Shown here piece by piece: positions 13,639 to 21,455 of a stretch of DNA of 25,670 nucleotides (positions are counted from its first letter, which is position 1; the number at the start of each line of letters is the position of its first letter). Source of the stretch: Pseudomonas sp. PGPPP3 (GTDB lineage Bacteria; Pseudomonadota; Gammaproteobacteria; Pseudomonadales; Pseudomonadaceae); NCBI GenBank assembly GCA_002256055.1, contig NKIE01000004.1, positions 1-25,670 of the forward strand, read 5' to 3'. Position numbers and translations under genes: made by a program. The notes beneath the pieces were generated by a model that saw only the letters and a list, made by a program, of their open reading frames with translations, had not been told where the DNA came from and made no database searches.

Positions 13639-14219
13639 TCAAACCGGTACAGTTCAGCCAGGCACGGCTGGGGCCGCTGGCGGGCTACCGCGAGGTATTC
13701 CGCTGCCCGGCGGCCTTCGAACAAGCGTTCAGCGGCGTGCTGGTGACTAACGCGCTGCTCGACGCGCCCCTGCCACAGGCTGACGCGCAAGTGGCGCAGA
13801 TGCTCCATGAGTACGCCCGCGAACGCCTGGCGGCCCTGTCGGCGCGTACCGAACTGGGGCAGGCGCTACGAGCCTGGATCGCCGCTCAGCTGCACGCGCA
13901 TCTGCCCACGCGTGCCCAGGCCGCGCGTGGGCTCGGCCTGACCGAGCGCACGCTAGCGCGGCGCCTGCAGGCGCAAGGTCTGAGTTTTTCCGGCCTGCTC
14001 GATGAGGCGCGGCGCGAGGCGGCGCTGCAGGCGTTGGCCCACACCCAGCGTCCGCTGGCGGAGATTGGCCAGGCCTTGGGCTATGCCGAGCCCAGCGTGT
14101 TCAACCGTGCGGTGCGACGCTGGACCGGCAGCACACCGGGTGCCTGGCGTCTGGCGCAACAGGTGACGGATGACAAAGTGGGTAGCCCAGCAGCGCAAGG
14201 CGGCTCATCGGCGATGTAG
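13638..14219 (+). pseudogene. AraC-family regulator, 5' part missing
   Basis: The open frame from the codon after TGA (13635-13637) encodes the end of an arabinose-binding-like sensor domain (LKPVQFSQARLGPLAGYREVFRCPAAFEQAFSG) followed by a full C-terminal AraC DNA-binding domain: RAQAARGLGLTERTLARRLQAQGLSFSGLLDEAR and PLAEIGQALGYAEPSVFNRAVRRWTGSTPGAWR. Such regulators are about 330 aa; about 193 codons remain. The first 140 or so residues are lost at the boundary with copy C of the repeat. A GTG at 13737 could start a 160-aa DNA-binding fragment, but no good ribosome site supports it. Its high GC content matches the core region, so this looks like a chromosomal gene cut by the accessory DNA. 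Confidence 0.8.
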
Positions 14220-14496
14220 CGCAAATCTGCGCATCCAAAAATGCTGACCCTTGGAGGGCGACCCGGTTATTTCGTCGCCCCTGGTTCAGCGCCGCTATCG
14301 CTGTGCAGCTTAGGGTCTGTTGCCGAAATACCGGCAGAAGATCCACCGTGGTACGCCCTGGAAGAAATAAAGCAGAGCCTGCGCATGGAGGCGCACCAAC
14401 AGGCGCGCCCCTATGATCCAGTGGCAGCCTCGGTTTAACCGCCAAGTGTCGCGCGCAACAGTCCGTTGCAGAGCGCCGCGCGGGTATCTGTCGGGC
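14220..14496. other. intergenic region with hairpin, no supported gene
   Basis: A GGGCGAC/GTCGCCC hairpin (14256-14262 with 14274-14280) lies 37 bp after the AraC stop but lacks a T-run. A short plus-strand frame ending at 14438 (PPWYALEEIKQ, then MEAHQQARPYDPVAASV) looks protein-like and might be the tail of a lost gene, but I recognise no family and see no start. Nothing else is evident. Confidence 0.4.
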
Positions 14497-15117
14497 TTAC
14501 TGCAGGGCTTTGCGCAACTCGGCGAGCAGGGCCTGGTCGGCGGTGGATTTAAGCAGCGTGCTGCTGGCGATTTCCTGGCCGTCGGCATTCAGCAGGCTGA
14601 CCCTGGTGTTGTGAGTGATTTCGCCGTTATCCAGCTGCCGATACTTGATCTGCAAGGCCGCCGCCATGGCGCGGGTCTGGCCCTCGTCGGCCGCCACCGC
14701 GAGACGGAAAATATCCCCGTCGATCTTGTGCATGTGCAACAGATGTCCCAGCGAGGCCGGGGTGTCGTGCTGTGGATTGAGGCTGACCATCAGCACCCTG
14801 ATGCTGCCGGGCACCGGTTGCAGCTCGGCGATGGTGCGTTTCAGGCTCTCGATCAGCACCGGGCAGGCCGAGGCACAATCGCCATAGAACATGGTGACCA
14901 GCAAGGGCTTGCCGGCCATTTCCCGCCAGTCGAACTTGACGCCCTGAGCATCCACCAGGGCCACCGACAAGCCGTACAGCGAGTCGGCGGGAATGCTTGC
15001 CGAGGCGGTACTCGGCGCCGCGGGTGCGGCCCAGGCAGCAACCCCCGGGACCAGCAGCAAGGCGCTGGACAACAGCACCTGGCGCAAGGCCAGGCTGCAA
15101 CGTTTGAAACCTTTCAT
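14497..15117 (-). CDS. SCO1/SenC-family copper chaperone/thiol protein
   Basis: A 206-aa protein from MKGFKRCSLALRQ, with a signal peptide ending at about AAWA (residue 30). The thioredoxin-like fold carries the copper-binding set Cys81 and Cys85 (CASACP) and His169 (EITHNTR). SCO proteins deliver copper to cytochrome oxidase CuA sites or act on thiols in the periplasm. The ATG overlaps the nirV stop by 4 bp (ATGA), so nirK-nirV-sco form a translationally coupled operon. From this context I infer that it helps load copper into NirK, although a role with another cuproprotein is possible. The frame is open further upstream, but that part is antisense-like and runs through nirV. Confidence 0.92.
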   Translation of the reverse strand: MKGFKRCSLALRQVLLSSALLLVPGVAAWAAPAAPSTASASIPADSLYGLSVALVDAQGVKFDWREMAGKPLLVTMFYGDCASACPVLIESLKRTIAELQPVPGSIRVLMVSLNPQHDTPASLGHLLHMHKIDGDIFRLAVAADEGQTRAMAAALQIKYRQLDNGEITHNTRVSLLNADGQEIASSTLLKSTADQALLAELRKALQ

Positions 15118-15914
15118 GGTGTAGCTCCTGATGCTTGCTCGGGCTCGCGCACACAGCGAAAACCCAGATAGTTGCCACCCTGGTTGGCCTGCATGGCGGC
15201 CAGCAGGGCCAGGCGAATCAATACCGCGTAATTGCTTTTGTCGCCCAACGACAGAGCCGCGCCGCCACAAAACTCCAGCTGCTTCTGCTCATCCTGGGTA
15301 CGACTGTCAGAGCTGACGAACAGGCCGTTGAAGTCCTCGACCCATTCCCAGGTCAGGCCATGCAAGTCCTGAATGCCGTAGTAGTTGGCCGGCTCCAGGC
15401 CAATGGCCTGGGGCGGTTGGTTGGCCGGGCGCGAATACCAGCCAAGAATCCGCGCCAGCCACAGCGGGTCCTGACGGGCGTCGGCTCGCTGCTCATCGGC
15501 GGCGGCAGCAAACTCCCACTCGTACCAACGCGGCAGGCGGGCCTGCTCGCTATGGCAATAGGCCTGAGCGGCGTGCCAGCTGATCTGGGTAACCGGCGCG
15601 TTGGCCTGCAACGGCGCAAACGCCAGCGGCCCGGCCCACAACGCCAGATAATCCGCCCCGGCCAACACCTGCGGCGGTCCGCCGCGCTGCCATTGCCGCT
15701 GCGCCAGCACAAACGCCAGGTACTCGGCATTGCTCACCGGTTGAGTGCGCAGCCAGAACGGCCGGATGCGCGCCGCCGCGCTTTCGCCATCGGCGGGCAA
15801 CACACTGCGAAACTCGCCGCCCGGCAACAGCTTGTACTCCGCCGCCTGGCCATTGCCGACCAACCCGGCGCAGCAGCACAGCGCTGCAACGGCCTGCCGC
15901 CAGGTCATGCTCAC
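15114..15914 (-). CDS. nirV: NirV: formylglycine-generating-enzyme-family protein linked to nitrite reductase
   Basis: A 266-aa protein with an N-terminal signal peptide (RQAVAALCCCAGLVGNGQA then AEYK) and an FGE/SUMF1 fold: FWLRTQPVSNAEYLAFV, VTQISWHAAQAYCHSEQARLPRWYEWEFAAAA, DLHGLTWEWVEDF and the terminal YLGFRCV. The paired catalytic cysteines of true formylglycine-generating enzymes are not seen near the C-terminus (only FCGG and FRCV), so sulfatase-type oxidation is not expected. NirV proteins encoded next to nirK belong to this family; their exact role is unclear. The GTG start overlaps the nirK stop by 4 bp (GTGA); an ATG two codons later (15906-15908) is an alternative. Confidence 0.88.
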   Translation of the reverse strand: MSMTWRQAVAALCCCAGLVGNGQAAEYKLLPGGEFRSVLPADGESAAARIRPFWLRTQPVSNAEYLAFVLAQRQWQRGGPPQVLAGADYLALWAGPLAFAPLQANAPVTQISWHAAQAYCHSEQARLPRWYEWEFAAAADEQRADARQDPLWLARILGWYSRPANQPPQAIGLEPANYYGIQDLHGLTWEWVEDFNGLFVSSDSRTQDEQKQLEFCGGAALSLGDKSNYAVLIRLALLAAMQANQGGNYLGFRCVREPEQASGATP

Positions 15915-17329
15915 TGCTGCTTGATCTGCCGCATGGCTTTGACCTGCTCGGCGTTGAGCACCGGCTTGCCCTTGTTCATCTCGACGTTGATGTAATTGAT
16001 GACCGCCGCCACATCCTCATCGTTCAGGTCCTGGGCCGGCATCACGCCGTTGTAGTGCTGGCCGTTGACCACCAGTTCGCCACTGCGGCCATGCAACACG
16101 ATATGGGCCATTTCATAGGGCCGCTCCTGGAAGAAGTCGGAGTTGGCCAGCGGCGGAAACACCCCGGCCACACCGGAACCATCAGGCAAGTGACAAGCCG
16201 CACACACCCGCTCGTACACCCCTTTACCCCGAGCCAGCGGCGCATCGGCCACGGCCACAGGGGGGGCTACGGCCTTGACCGGCGCCCCGGCCACTGCCGG
16301 CAATGGTGTCTTGATGCCCTTGCTGTAGATCTCCGGCCGCGCCTCACCGCTGACGGCCAGCAGGCCAACGGCGCCCTTGTTGAAGGCACGGGTCAGGGAG
16401 TGGTCGACCAGGGTCAGGTTGCCCGGCACCTTGGGTACGAACTCGACAATGGCCGAGCCGCCTGGTGGCACCAGGGTGGTCTGTACATTTTCCTGATAAC
16501 GGCTGCCGCCATCGCCATACACGCGGTCAAAGATCGCGCCGATCACGTGGAAGCTGGACACCAGATTAGGACCACCCACGCCGAAGAACATGCGCACTTT
16601 CTCGCCACTCTTGGCCGTCAGTGAGCTTTTGCCGGTGAGCGCGCCGTCGGCGCCGTTGAACAGCACATAGGTGGGCTTCTCATCGACCGCCTTCTGCATG
16701 TCGAAATTCTGCAGGCCCTCGGCGCGGTAGGCGCCGTTGGTATAGAAGTCGCCCTGCATCACGTAGTACTCGCGGTCAACCTTGCTCATGCCCTCCTTGG
16801 GCTCGACCAGGATCATGCCGTACATGCCGTTGGCCACGTGCATGCCCACCGGCGCGGTGGCGCAGTGGTACACATACAGCCCCGAGGCCAACGCCTTGAA
16901 GGTGAAGGTTGCCTCGTTGCCCGGCGCGATCAGGGTTTGCCCGGCGCCGCCACCCGGCCCGGTCACCGCATGCAAATCGATGTTATGGGGCAACTTGTTG
17001 CTGGCCAGGTTCTGCAGGTGCAGCTCCACCGTGTCGCCTTCGCGCACGCGGATCATCTTGCCCGGCACCGTGCCGCCAAAAGTCCAGAACATATAGCGGG
17101 TACCGGGGGCGATCTCTTTCTCGACCTCCTCCACCGCCAGGTTGACCACCACCCGCGCCGCATTTTTGCGGGTGATCGGCGCCGGCACCGCCGGCGGTGC
17201 CACCAACTCCTGCACGATCACCGGCAAGGCCGCCTCCGCCGCGTAAACCGCGTTTGCCGAGGTAAACGCCCAGGCGCAAGAAGCCGCCACCAATACCTGT
17301 TTTGCCCGTGTGTAATTGCGCTCTTTCAT
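15911..17329 (-). CDS. nirK: copper nitrite reductase NirK with C-terminal cytochrome c domain
   Basis: A 472-aa periplasmic enzyme reducing nitrite to nitric oxide. A signal peptide (cleavage after about ANAVYA, residue 30) precedes two cupredoxin domains. Type 1 copper ligands are His115, Cys156, His164 and Met169; type 2 ligands are His120, His155 and His310; catalytic Asp118 and His261 are present. After a proline/alanine linker (about 340-365) comes a c-type heme domain with CAACH (376-380) and distal Met430. This is about 100 residues longer than two-domain NirK and resembles the fused Ralstonia-type enzyme, in which the heme domain feeds electrons internally. The start MKERNYT is chosen because GAGGG lies 9 nt upstream; 11 more codons are open before it. 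Confidence 0.96.
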   Translation of the reverse strand: MKERNYTRAKQVLVAASCAWAFTSANAVYAAEAALPVIVQELVAPPAVPAPITRKNAARVVVNLAVEEVEKEIAPGTRYMFWTFGGTVPGKMIRVREGDTVELHLQNLASNKLPHNIDLHAVTGPGGGAGQTLIAPGNEATFTFKALASGLYVYHCATAPVGMHVANGMYGMILVEPKEGMSKVDREYYVMQGDFYTNGAYRAEGLQNFDMQKAVDEKPTYVLFNGADGALTGKSSLTAKSGEKVRMFFGVGGPNLVSSFHVIGAIFDRVYGDGGSRYQENVQTTLVPPGGSAIVEFVPKVPGNLTLVDHSLTRAFNKGAVGLLAVSGEARPEIYSKGIKTPLPAVAGAPVKAVAPPVAVADAPLARGKGVYERVCAACHLPDGSGVAGVFPPLANSDFFQERPYEMAHIVLHGRSGELVVNGQHYNGVMPAQDLNDEDVAAVINYINVEMNKGKPVLNAEQVKAMRQIKQQ

Positions 17330-17385
17330 CGCCCAGCCCTCATCCATTACGGGTTGCAACACTCATGATTTTTTACGTCTGAGCC

Positions 17386-17429
17386 GATTAAGCGCCCGCG
17401 GCAGAGCATCCGCGCTTGACCAAAATCAT
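17386..17429 (-). promoter_or_regulatory. Anr/Dnr-type promoter of nirK
   Basis: TTGAC-CAAA-ATCAT at 17416-17429 matches the TTGAT-N4-ATCAA box at 8 of 10 positions. On the minus strand a -10-like TTAATC lies at 17391-17386, which places the box centre near -42, the class II activation position for FNR/Anr/Dnr proteins. The nirK ATG is about 50 nt beyond the inferred start point. Confidence 0.65.
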
Positions 17430-17474
17430 TCGGCGTAAAAAAACTTCAGGGTGTTCAGGTTCAGGCCAATGGCA

Positions 17475-18797
17475 CTAACGCAGGGAGCGTTGCAGGCCGT
17501 GCTCGCGCTGCGCCGCGCGTCCGTGTTCCAGCGCCTTGCACACGGTGCCGACCAGCAAGCGCCCGGCCGCCTGAACCTCCAGGGCATGAGGGGTGAGGAC
17601 TATCAGACCGTCGCGGTCCATCTGCTCCAGGCGTGGCCAGGCGCCGGCGAAATGCGTACGCAGATCGACGCCGAAGCGCGCCTCCAGAGCGGAAAAATCC
17701 AGCTGAAAATCACACAGCAGGCGCTCGCTTGCCGCGCGCAGCAGCTGCTCTTCGAGGTTGCAGCGCAGGCCGCGGAACAGCGCCAGCTGACCGATGGACA
17801 ACTGCTGCTGGTAGTGCTGTACGTCGCCGATATTCTGCACATGCAGCTCGCCGATCTGGCTGTTGGCGGCCAAGCCAAGACCGAGATGGTCACAGGCGTG
17901 ACGGCTGAAGCCCTGGCAGTTGTAGTGCAGCTGGCCGTTCTCCTGGGCGACGGCCAGCTCATCATCGGCCAGGGCGAACTGGCCCAAGCCGATATAGCCA
18001 TAGCCGGCCGCCAGCAGTTGCTCTACCGCATGGCGGCGCATGATCCACTTGTCCGCCTGGGCGGCAAAGCCGCTGGCTACCAGGCGCTGCAGGACGCGGT
18101 AGCGACGCGGCGGATGGGCATAGTCGAAGACCCGCACACGACTGGGTTGCAACTCGATGATGGCCGCCACCTTGCGGGCGAAACTGCTGGTTGTCTGCCA
18201 GGCACGACCATAGCCGAGGTCGATGTTCACTGAACGATAACCCAGGGTGCGCGCAGCCTCGATCAGCGAGCGCGTCTGCCGCGGGCTCTGGAAATCCACC
18301 TGGCTCTTGCCATTGGCCGGGTTGATGTCCGGCACGCCGATGCTGACGTGATTGAAGCCCTGCTCGCGCAGCAGGCCCATGGTTGCCCAGGAGCCATGGG
18401 GCAGATCGATGTCGATGCTGTTGTCGCCGCCGGCATAGGGCTGGAAGTTGAAGCGCCGCTGCAGATGCTCCATCAGCCGATTGAGCTCGACGGCAGTGGG
18501 CAGGCCGCCGGCGAGATGCAACTGCTCGACCCGCTGGGTCGCACCGAGGTGGCAACCGAGCATGTCGATCTCACGGGCCAGGTGTTCGAGGTACACACCA
18601 AGGTCGCCGGCCACCGGCAGTTGCACAGCGATAGACAGCGGGCGCTGCGCCAGGCGACTGCTGCGCAGCGCACGCAACAGGTCCAGGGCGGAGATGCCGC
18701 GTTGAAACTGAGTGTTCTCAGGGTAGCTGCCACCCGCCAGCGCGGCGTGTCCGTAGCGCTTGATCAGCTGACTGTTCCATTCAATGGCTGCACACAT
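17475..18797 (-). CDS. HemN-like protein lacking the radical-SAM cluster motif
   Basis: A 440-aa protein that aligns by eye along nearly its whole length with HemN at 19414-20802: SIGVPDINPANGKSQVDFQ against SFGVQDFDPEVQAAVNRQ, GYGYIGLGQFALADDELAVA against GYVYIGMDHFALPDDELALA, and LHYNCQGFSRHACDHLGLGL against LQRNFQGYSTFAECDLIGLG. The HemN iron-sulfur site IPFCKSLCYYCAC is replaced by LPVAGDLGVYLEH (about residues 60-72) with no cysteine, and SAM-binding GGGTP is AGGLP. It therefore cannot bind the cluster in the usual way, and coproporphyrinogen oxidation is not expected. The frame is intact, with AGGA 8 nt before the ATG and its own perfect Anr/Dnr box. It may scaffold, bind porphyrin or regulate. 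Confidence 0.88.
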   Translation of the reverse strand: MCAAIEWNSQLIKRYGHAALAGGSYPENTQFQRGISALDLLRALRSSRLAQRPLSIAVQLPVAGDLGVYLEHLAREIDMLGCHLGATQRVEQLHLAGGLPTAVELNRLMEHLQRRFNFQPYAGGDNSIDIDLPHGSWATMGLLREQGFNHVSIGVPDINPANGKSQVDFQSPRQTRSLIEAARTLGYRSVNIDLGYGRAWQTTSSFARKVAAIIELQPSRVRVFDYAHPPRRYRVLQRLVASGFAAQADKWIMRRHAVEQLLAAGYGYIGLGQFALADDELAVAQENGQLHYNCQGFSRHACDHLGLGLAANSQIGELHVQNIGDVQHYQQQLSIGQLALFRGLRCNLEEQLLRAASERLLCDFQLDFSALEARFGVDLRTHFAGAWPRLEQMDRDGLIVLTPHALEVQAAGRLLVGTVCKALEHGRAAQREHGLQRSLR

Positions 18798-18854
18798 GTC
18801 GCGATCCTGGCTGGGCTACAAGTTGCAGTGTCAGGGCACGCTGAAAACAACCTA

Positions 18855-18868
18855 TTGATCACAATCAA
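18855..18868 (-). promoter_or_regulatory. perfect Anr/Dnr (FNR-type) box
   Basis: TTGAT-CACA-ATCAA is an exact match to the FNR/Anr/Dnr consensus. Its centre is about 64 bp upstream of the HemN-like ATG; a GACACT -10-like element at 18832-18827 would place it near -41.5. It implies induction under low oxygen or nitric oxide. Confidence 0.85.
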
Positions 18869-18959
18869 CGCAAACGGCTAGCGGAGCCAGAACGTCGCGC
18901 AGAGCAAGCAGATTATTTGACTTGAAGCCCCACAGACGGGCCAGCGACAGCAGGCATAA

Positions 18960-19403
18960 CTACCCGTGCAGGTAGAACATCGCCTTGGCCAGCAACACGA
19001 TGAGCAGCATCTGCACCAGCACCGCCCAGTGCAGTTGACGGTACAGCGCCGGCGTCATGCGCCCGCTGCGCAGCAACATGGCCACCGCGCCGAAGCTGAT
19101 AAATACGCCGATGGCCAGGGCGATCTTCAGCGTCAACAAAGTGGCAAAAACGCTGGCAAACGGCGCACTCAAGGCCTGCCGATGCTGCCAAGTCAGGCCC
19201 AGCCCAGCGCCATACACCAGCACCACGACGCCATGCAGCACCGTGCGAGTGCGGGCACCGAGGGCGCGCTCCAGGCGAACCAGCTGCTCAGGATCGAGCT
19301 GCGGCTTGACCCTAGCGAGGATCGCCACCTCGTAGAACAACGTGCCGATAAAACCGATGGCACCGAGTAAATGCAGCACATGCAACAGGCCGTAACTGCT
19401 CAC
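18960..19403 (-). CDS. CopD-like integral membrane protein
   Basis: From the GTG at 19403 the protein has about 147 aa and four hydrophobic segments: LLHVLHLLGAIGFIGTLFYEV, VLHGVVVLVYGAGLGL, FATLLTLKIALAIGVFISF and WAVLVQMLLIVLLAKAMF. Histidines sit near the ends of the helices (HVLH, the HG before VVVL, HW in the last), consistent with heme or copper binding as in the CopD family. GTG is preferred over upstream starts because those overlap the hemN end and give a polar Arg-rich leader. It begins 11 bp past the hemN stop, so the two are one operon. Its role, perhaps in heme or copper handling, is inference. Confidence 0.75.
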   Translation of the reverse strand: MSSYGLLHVLHLLGAIGFIGTLFYEVAILARVKPQLDPEQLVRLERALGARTRTVLHGVVVLVYGAGLGLTWQHRQALSAPFASVFATLLTLKIALAIGVFISFGAVAMLLRSGRMTPALYRQLHWAVLVQMLLIVLLAKAMFYLHG

Positions 19404-19413
19404 CCCGGCCGCC

Positions 19414-20802
19414 TCACACCGTGCGCGAGAAGCTGCCCTTCTGCGCGCCTCCGATATAGGCATCGAAGGCCATGGCTACGCTGCGCATCATCAAATGCCC
19501 CTGGGGCAACAGCACCAGGGCGTCGTCGTGAATTTCCAGCAAGCGGTCGGCGACGTGCTCGTCGAGTTTGCCCAAGGCCTCGGCAAAGTACTCTTTGAAA
19601 CGGATGTGGTGGCGCGCCTCGATGCTGGCGAAGTCGATACGGCCGTGGCACATCAGGTCGCTGATCACATCGCGGCGCAGCTGATCATCGGCGTTCAGGC
19701 GATAACCACGGTGCACCGGCAACAGGCCCTGATCGAGCCGTGCGTAGTACTGGGACAACTCCTTAACGCTCTGGCTGTAGGTGTCGCCGACCTTGCCGAT
19801 GGCCGATACGCCGAGACCAATCAGGTCGCACTCGGCGAAGGTCGAGTAGCCCTGGAAGTTGCGCTGCAGGGTGCCATCGGCGCGGGCCAGGGCCAGCTCG
19901 TCATCCGGCAAGGCGAAGTGATCCATGCCGATATACACATAACCGGCGGCGGTCAGGCGGCTGATGGTCAGCTCCAGCAATTCCATCTTGCGCTCGGGCG
20001 GCGGCATGTCTTCGCGGCGGATCAACCGTTGCGCGCGCACCAGTTCTGGCAAGTGGGCATAGCTGTAGGCGGCGATGCGGTCCGGGCGCAGGGCAATGAT
20101 CTTGCTCAGGGTCACGTCGAAACTGGCCACGGTTTGCAGCGGCAAGCCGTAGATCAGGTCGACACTCACGGACTTGAATTTGGCTTCGCGGGCGGCGGCC
20201 ACCAGGGCGTAGATCTGCTCCTCGCTCTGCTGACGATTGACCGCGGCCTGCACCTCCGGGTCAAAGTCCTGCACGCCGAAACTCAGGCGATTGAAACCGA
20301 GCTGGCGCAGGTGTTCGATCTGTTCGGTGCTGATGGTGCGCGGGTCGACCTCGATGGAAAACTCGTGCTCGTCGCTGTCATCCAGATTGAATGCCTGATG
20401 CAAGCAGTCCATCAGCTCGGCCAGCTGCTCGCGAGTCAGGTAGGTCGGCGTGCCACCACCGAGGTGCAACTGGCTGAGCTTGCGCGTGCGGTCGAACAGC
20501 GCCGCCTGCATGGCAATCTCGCGCTTGAGGTAGTTGAGGTACTCGACCGCGCGATGGCTCTTCTGGGTGATGATCTTGTTGCAGGCGCAGTAGTAGCAAA
20601 GGCTCTTGCAGAACGGGATATGGATATACAGCGACAGCACCTTGGGCAAGGCGGCCTGGTTGCTGGCCCGTGCGGCCGCCTGGTAATCGTCCAGGGCAAA
20701 AGCCTGATGGAACTGCGGCGCGGTCGGATAGGAGGTATAGCGCGGCCCCGGACGGTCATATTTCTCGACCAGCGCGCGATTGAAACTCAGCGATTGACCC
20801 AC
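19414..20802 (-). CDS. hemN: oxygen-independent coproporphyrinogen III oxidase
   Basis: A 462-aa radical-SAM enzyme converting coproporphyrinogen III to protoporphyrinogen IX without oxygen, needed for heme synthesis under anaerobiosis. The cluster motif CKSLCYYCAC (Cys65, Cys69, Cys72), SAM motif GGGTPTYL, IEVDPRTIS, LSFGVQDFD and the HemN C-terminal domain are all present. GPRYTSYPTAPQF at the N-terminus is the HemN signature. The GTG at 20800-20802 is chosen because GAGGTGA lies about 6 nt upstream; a GTG at 20809-20811 lies inside that ribosome site. It supplies heme for anaerobic cytochromes, including the heme domain of NirK. I found no clear Anr box directly upstream. Confidence 0.96.
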   Translation of the reverse strand: MGQSLSFNRALVEKYDRPGPRYTSYPTAPQFHQAFALDDYQAAARASNQAALPKVLSLYIHIPFCKSLCYYCACNKIITQKSHRAVEYLNYLKREIAMQAALFDRTRKLSQLHLGGGTPTYLTREQLAELMDCLHQAFNLDDSDEHEFSIEVDPRTISTEQIEHLRQLGFNRLSFGVQDFDPEVQAAVNRQQSEEQIYALVAAAREAKFKSVSVDLIYGLPLQTVASFDVTLSKIIALRPDRIAAYSYAHLPELVRAQRLIRREDMPPPERKMELLELTISRLTAAGYVYIGMDHFALPDDELALARADGTLQRNFQGYSTFAECDLIGLGVSAIGKVGDTYSQSVKELSQYYARLDQGLLPVHRGYRLNADDQLRRDVISDLMCHGRIDFASIEARHHIRFKEYFAEALGKLDEHVADRLLEIHDDALVLLPQGHLMMRSVAMAFDAYIGGAQKGSFSRTV

Positions 20803-20860
20803 TTCGATCACCTCAAGGCTTAAATAAAACAGCGGCCATAACCGCCTATGAATGGCGGGC

Positions 20861-21307
20861 TTAACCCGGCTGTGCGCCTTGCGCTTGCAGTGATTTCTTC
20901 AGGTAGTGACGTTGATACCCAGGCGGGCAATCCTCCAGCACGCCCATCAGCTCGTAGCCCTGTTTGCGGTAGAAGCCGGGCGCCTGAAAGCTGTAGGTGT
21001 AGAGAAACACGCCATGACAACCGCGCCGCCGTGCCTCACCCTCGGCCGCCTGTAATAACTGCGCGCCCAGGCCATGGCCGCGCTGACCGTCGTCCAGCCA
21101 CAGGTAGTCGACATACAGCCAGCCCATGCCGGAATGGCCGAACATGCCACCCACCACCTGGTCGGCGCCATCGCGGGCGTACAGCTGAAAATCCTCGTAG
21201 CCATACTCGCCAACCTGCTCGACGTTGAAGCGCTCCAGGCCCGTGCGCACAACAGCCATGGCCTCGGCGTCTGCGCCTAGCCGAAAACGATAGGGGGTGT
21301 CTGTCAT
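20861..21307 (-). CDS. GNAT-family N-acetyltransferase
   Basis: A 148-aa single-domain protein. The acetyl-CoA pyrophosphate loop is seen as DDGQRGHGLGAQLLQAAEGEARRRG (about 77-101), after the beta-4 strand GWLYVDYLWL and before FYRKQGYELMGVLED, the usual GNAT closing segment. It would transfer an acetyl group to an amine in the cytoplasm; the acceptor is unknown. GGGAG is just upstream of the ATG, at a spacing slightly closer than ideal. It lies 58 bp upstream of hemN on the same strand and could be co-transcribed with it, but nothing shows a functional link. Confidence 0.9.
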   Translation of the reverse strand: MTDTPYRFRLGADAEAMAVVRTGLERFNVEQVGEYGYEDFQLYARDGADQVVGGMFGHSGMGWLYVDYLWLDDGQRGHGLGAQLLQAAEGEARRRGCHGVFLYTYSFQAPGFYRKQGYELMGVLEDCPPGYQRHYLKKSLQAQGAQPG

Positions 21308-21455
21308 GGGAGTTCCTGTGCGGATGAAACGAGCCGAATCAATCTAGGCCGTTACCTGTGTTGAGCTTGCGTCCGTGTCGGCTGACAGCCTCGCAGGTAC
21401 GCAGCTATAGCCCGCCATGCTAAACGAGGCGAGTAATAGCGCATATTGACACGCC

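Noticed and set aside
14313..14325. GGTCTGTTGCCG, resembling an insertion-sequence terminal repeat
   Set aside because: No partner inverted repeat, no target duplication and no transposase in the window.
20786..20818. Anr/Dnr box immediately upstream of hemN
   Set aside because: TTGAGGTGATCGAA only loosely resembles the consensus and is better explained as the ribosome-binding site; no acceptable box was found.
19495..20823. A 442-codon plus-strand open frame opposite hemN, and similar long frames opposite nirK, nirV and the HemN-like gene
   Set aside because: They are antisense to clear gene families, have low-quality composition, and follow from high GC content at third positions.
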